Below are positions 62,048 to 64,000 of a stretch of 64,000 bases of DNA, piece after piece. The translations under genes were made by a program, and so were the position numbers. Within the stretch, counting starts at the first letter, position 1; each line of letters starts with the position of its first letter. Source of the DNA: an uncultured Altererythrobacter sp. (GTDB lineage: Bacteria; Pseudomonadota; Alphaproteobacteria; Sphingomonadales; Sphingomonadaceae); NCBI GenBank assembly GCA_913055875.1, contig CAJXJY010000016.1:1-64000 (forward strand). The letters are read 5' to 3'. The notes below the pieces were generated by a model, which was not told where the DNA came from, did not search any database, and was given only the letters and a program-made list of their open reading frames with translations.

Positions 62048-64000
62048 ATGGGCGATACGCACCGATTTTACGACCTGCACACGCACGGCTTCGTCCGCGT
62101 CGCGACGAGCACGCCGCAGGTCCGCACCGCCGATGTCGCGTATAACGCGGCGGGTATCGTGGCCGAGGCGCGGAAAGCGGTCGAGCAGCATGTCGACCTG
62201 CTGCTCTATCCGGAACTGTGCCTGTCGTCCTACGCGCTCGACGACTTGCATATGCAGGGCGCGCTGCTCGATGCGGTCGAGGCGCAGCTGGCCGACATCG
62301 CCGAGGCAAGCCGCGACCTGGCGACCGTGCTGGTTATCGGCGCGCCGCTGCGCCGGGGCGGACGGATATACAATTGCGCGATCGTCGTTGCGCGCGGCGA
62401 AATCCTCGGCGCGGTGCCCAAGAGCTACCTGCCGAACTACCGCGAATTCTACGAGAAGCGCTGGTTCGCACATGGCCGGAACTGCACCGGACTGACGATC
62501 GAGGCCGCCGGGAAGGATATCCCGTTCGGCACCGACCTGCTGTTCGCGCATGAGCACATTCCCGGCTTCGTCTTCGGGATCGAGATCTGCGAGGATTTCT
62601 GGTCGCCGGTCCAGCCGGGGACGCAGGCGGCGCTGGCGGGGGCGACGATCCTGCTCAACCTGTCGGCCTCCAACATCACCATCGGCAAGTCGGACGAGCG
62701 GCACCTGCTCAGCCGAGCGAGCTCGGCGCGCTCGGTCTGCGCCTATGCCTATTCGGCGAGCGGGCACGGCGAGAGCACGACCGACATGGCGTGGGACGGG
62801 CAGGGAATGATCTACGAACTCGGCGACCTGCTGGTCGAAAGCGTGCGCTTCGACCGCGTGCCCGAACTGTGCGTCGCCGATGTCGATTGCGCGCGCATCC
62901 TGTCCGAGCGGATGCGGATGCAGACCTTCAACGACGCGGCGGAGGCGGCCGGGCGGCCCGAAGACAGCTTCCGCACGGTCCGCTTCGACCACGCACCGGC
63001 GGCGGGCGACAAGGGGCTGCAGCGTCCGATCCGCCGCTTCCCCTTCGTGCCCAACCGGCAGCACAAGCTCGACGAGGATTGCTACGAGGCGTTCAATATT
63101 CAGGTCTCGGCGCTCGTCAGGCGGATCGAGGCGACCGGTCCCGAAGCGCTCGTGATCGGCATTTCGGGCGGGCTCGACAGCACGCATGCGCTGATCGTCG
63201 CGGCCAAGGCGTGCGACACGCTCGGCCTGCCGCGCACGACCATTCGCGGCTACACCATGCCTGGGTTCGGCACTTCCGAAGGGACGAAGTCGAACGCGTG
63301 GAAGCTGATGGAGGCGATGGGGATTGCCGCCGACGAAATCGACATCAGGCCGACTGCGAAAATGATGCTGGAGAATATCGGCCACGCCTTCGCAGACGGC
63401 GAGCCGGTCTACGACACGACCTTCGAGAACGTGCAGGCCGGATTGCGCACCGACTACCTGTTCCGCCTCGCGGGGCAGCATGGCGGCTTCGTGATCGGTA
63501 CCGGCGACCTCTCCGAACTGGCGCTCGGCTGGTGCACCTATGGCGTCGGCGATCAGATGAGCCATTACGGCGTCAATGCCGGTGTTCCCAAGACGCTGAT
63601 CCAGTACCTGATCCGCTGGTCCGCGACGACGGGGCAGTTCGAAGAGGCGACGGACAAGGTGCTGCTCTCGATCCTCGACACCGAGATATCGCCCGAGCTC
63701 GTGCCGGCGGGCGAGGACGGCGAGATCCAGAGCACCGAGGCCATGATCGGCCCCTACGAGCTCAACGACTTCTTCCTCCACCACATCATCCGCTGGGGGC
63801 AGAAGCCGAGCCATGTCGCCTTCCTCGCCTGGCATGCGTGGAAGGATGCCGATGCCGGGCAATGGCCCGAAGGCTTCCCCGCGGACGCCCGGCACGGCTA
63901 CGACCTCGCCACGATCCGCAAATGGCTCGAGAAATTCCTCCGGCGTTTCTTCGAGTTCAGCCAGTTCAAGCGCAGCGCGCTGCCCAACGGGCCGAAGGTC
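62048..64000 (+). CDS. nadE: Glutamine-dependent NAD+ synthase (partial, runs off window)
   Basis: Converts deamido-NAD+ to NAD+ using ammonia released from glutamine. 651 residues are visible and the frame is still open at 64000. N-terminal nitrilase-type glutaminase: LLYPELCLSSYALDD (Glu), VPKSYLPNYREFYEKRWF (Lys), GIEICEDFWSP (Cys). C-terminal synthetase: LVIGISGGLDSTHALIVAAKA (P-loop), GTGDLSELALGWCTYGVGDQMSHYGVNAGVPKTLI. Start chosen at ATG 62048 with GAGAGGG upstream; the in-frame HTH lies before it. Confidence 0.95.
   Translation, partial: MGDTHRFYDLHTHGFVRVATSTPQVRTADVAYNAAGIVAEARKAVEQHVDLLLYPELCLSSYALDDLHMQGALLDAVEAQLADIAEASRDLATVLVIGAPLRRGGRIYNCAIVVARGEILGAVPKSYLPNYREFYEKRWFAHGRNCTGLTIEAAGKDIPFGTDLLFAHEHIPGFVFGIEICEDFWSPVQPGTQAALAGATILLNLSASNITIGKSDERHLLSRASSARSVCAYAYSASGHGESTTDMAWDGQGMIYELGDLLVESVRFDRVPELCVADVDCARILSERMRMQTFNDAAEAAGRPEDSFRTVRFDHAPAAGDKGLQRPIRRFPFVPNRQHKLDEDCYEAFNIQVSALVRRIEATGPEALVIGISGGLDSTHALIVAAKACDTLGLPRTTIRGYTMPGFGTSEGTKSNAWKLMEAMGIAADEIDIRPTAKMMLENIGHAFADGEPVYDTTFENVQAGLRTDYLFRLAGQHGGFVIGTGDLSELALGWCTYGVGDQMSHYGVNAGVPKTLIQYLIRWSATTGQFEEATDKVLLSILDTEISPELVPAGEDGEIQSTEAMIGPYELNDFFLHHIIRWGQKPSHVAFLAWHAWKDADAGQWPEGFPADARHGYDLATIRKWLEKFLRRFFEFSQFKRSALPNGPKV

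Overview
The window is a densely packed, GC-rich chromosomal stretch from an alphaproteobacterium. The best fit is order Sphingomonadales, family Erythrobacteraceae (Erythrobacter / Qipengyuania / Altererythrobacter-like). This rests on gene order and protein character: rpmF-plsX-fabH-ihfA-merR, dciA-dsbA-dsbA-smc, miaB/phoH/ybeY/corC, a MucR-type regulator, class II DAHP synthase, ergothioneine genes and several families of short palindromic repeats. No database search was run. There is no prophage, plasmid replicon, insertion sequence with transposase, CRISPR array or rRNA operon. One tRNA gene (tRNA-Gln, TTG) is present.

Layout. 0-8 kb: end of astD (arginine succinyltransferase pathway), then a 1,738-residue YadA-like trimeric autotransporter adhesin and a small secreted protein whose start region holds the adhesin's terminator. 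8-16 kb: selO, an alpha/beta hydrolase overlapping a glycosyltransferase, a TPR/BamB envelope pair, a small lipoprotein and an ICMT-like membrane protein. 15-18 kb (minus): an ABM-domain monooxygenase, gshA and rsmE. 18-22.7 kb (plus): ubiA, then the ribosome/fatty-acid/nucleoid operon. 22.7-28.8 kb (minus): dciA, two DsbA-like thioredoxin-fold proteins, smc and a small acidic protein. 28.8-34.2 kb (plus): mutY, a Tat-exported serine hydrolase, nudC, a FrnE-like DsbA and a glycosidase-like secreted protein. 34-40.7 kb: DUF1489, mgtE, a cyclophilin, a LysR regulator, corC, ybeY and phoH, with one repeat family clustered between them. 40.7-44.1 kb: two paralogous secreted proteins of unknown function lying between phoH and miaB. 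44-48.7 kb (minus): plsC, fur, mucR, rimI, tsaB, a nitroreductase and a NifU-like protein. 48.8-55.6 kb (plus): a large M16 peptidase, aroG, egtB and egtD. 55.6-64 kb: an HExxH lipoprotein, a TIGR02281-type aspartic protease, a DUF1499 protein, tRNA-Gln, a YghU-like glutathione enzyme, topoisomerase IB, an HWE/HisKA_2 histidine kinase and the start of NAD+ synthase, which runs off the right edge.

How the genes fit together. Thiol/redox metabolism is well represented: gshA, a glutathione-dependent YghU-like enzyme, egtB/egtD for ergothioneine and three DsbA-like proteins. Envelope biogenesis is a second theme (BamB, BamB-partner TPR protein, plsC, adhesin, M16 peptidase). Translation and RNA maintenance genes are scattered through (rpmF, rsmE, miaB, ybeY, tsaB, rimI).

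The most unusual features are: (1) an 84-bp palindromic repeat inserted in frame inside egtB; (2) an unbroken reading frame joining an 85-codon helix-turn-helix region to NAD+ synthase, preceded by a perfect 8-bp inverted repeat; (3) a family of three long perfect palindromes with a conserved asymmetric 17-nt loop and arms that differ between copies yet stay paired; (4) the two unknown paralogues between phoH and miaB; (5) higher-order duplications in the adhesin.
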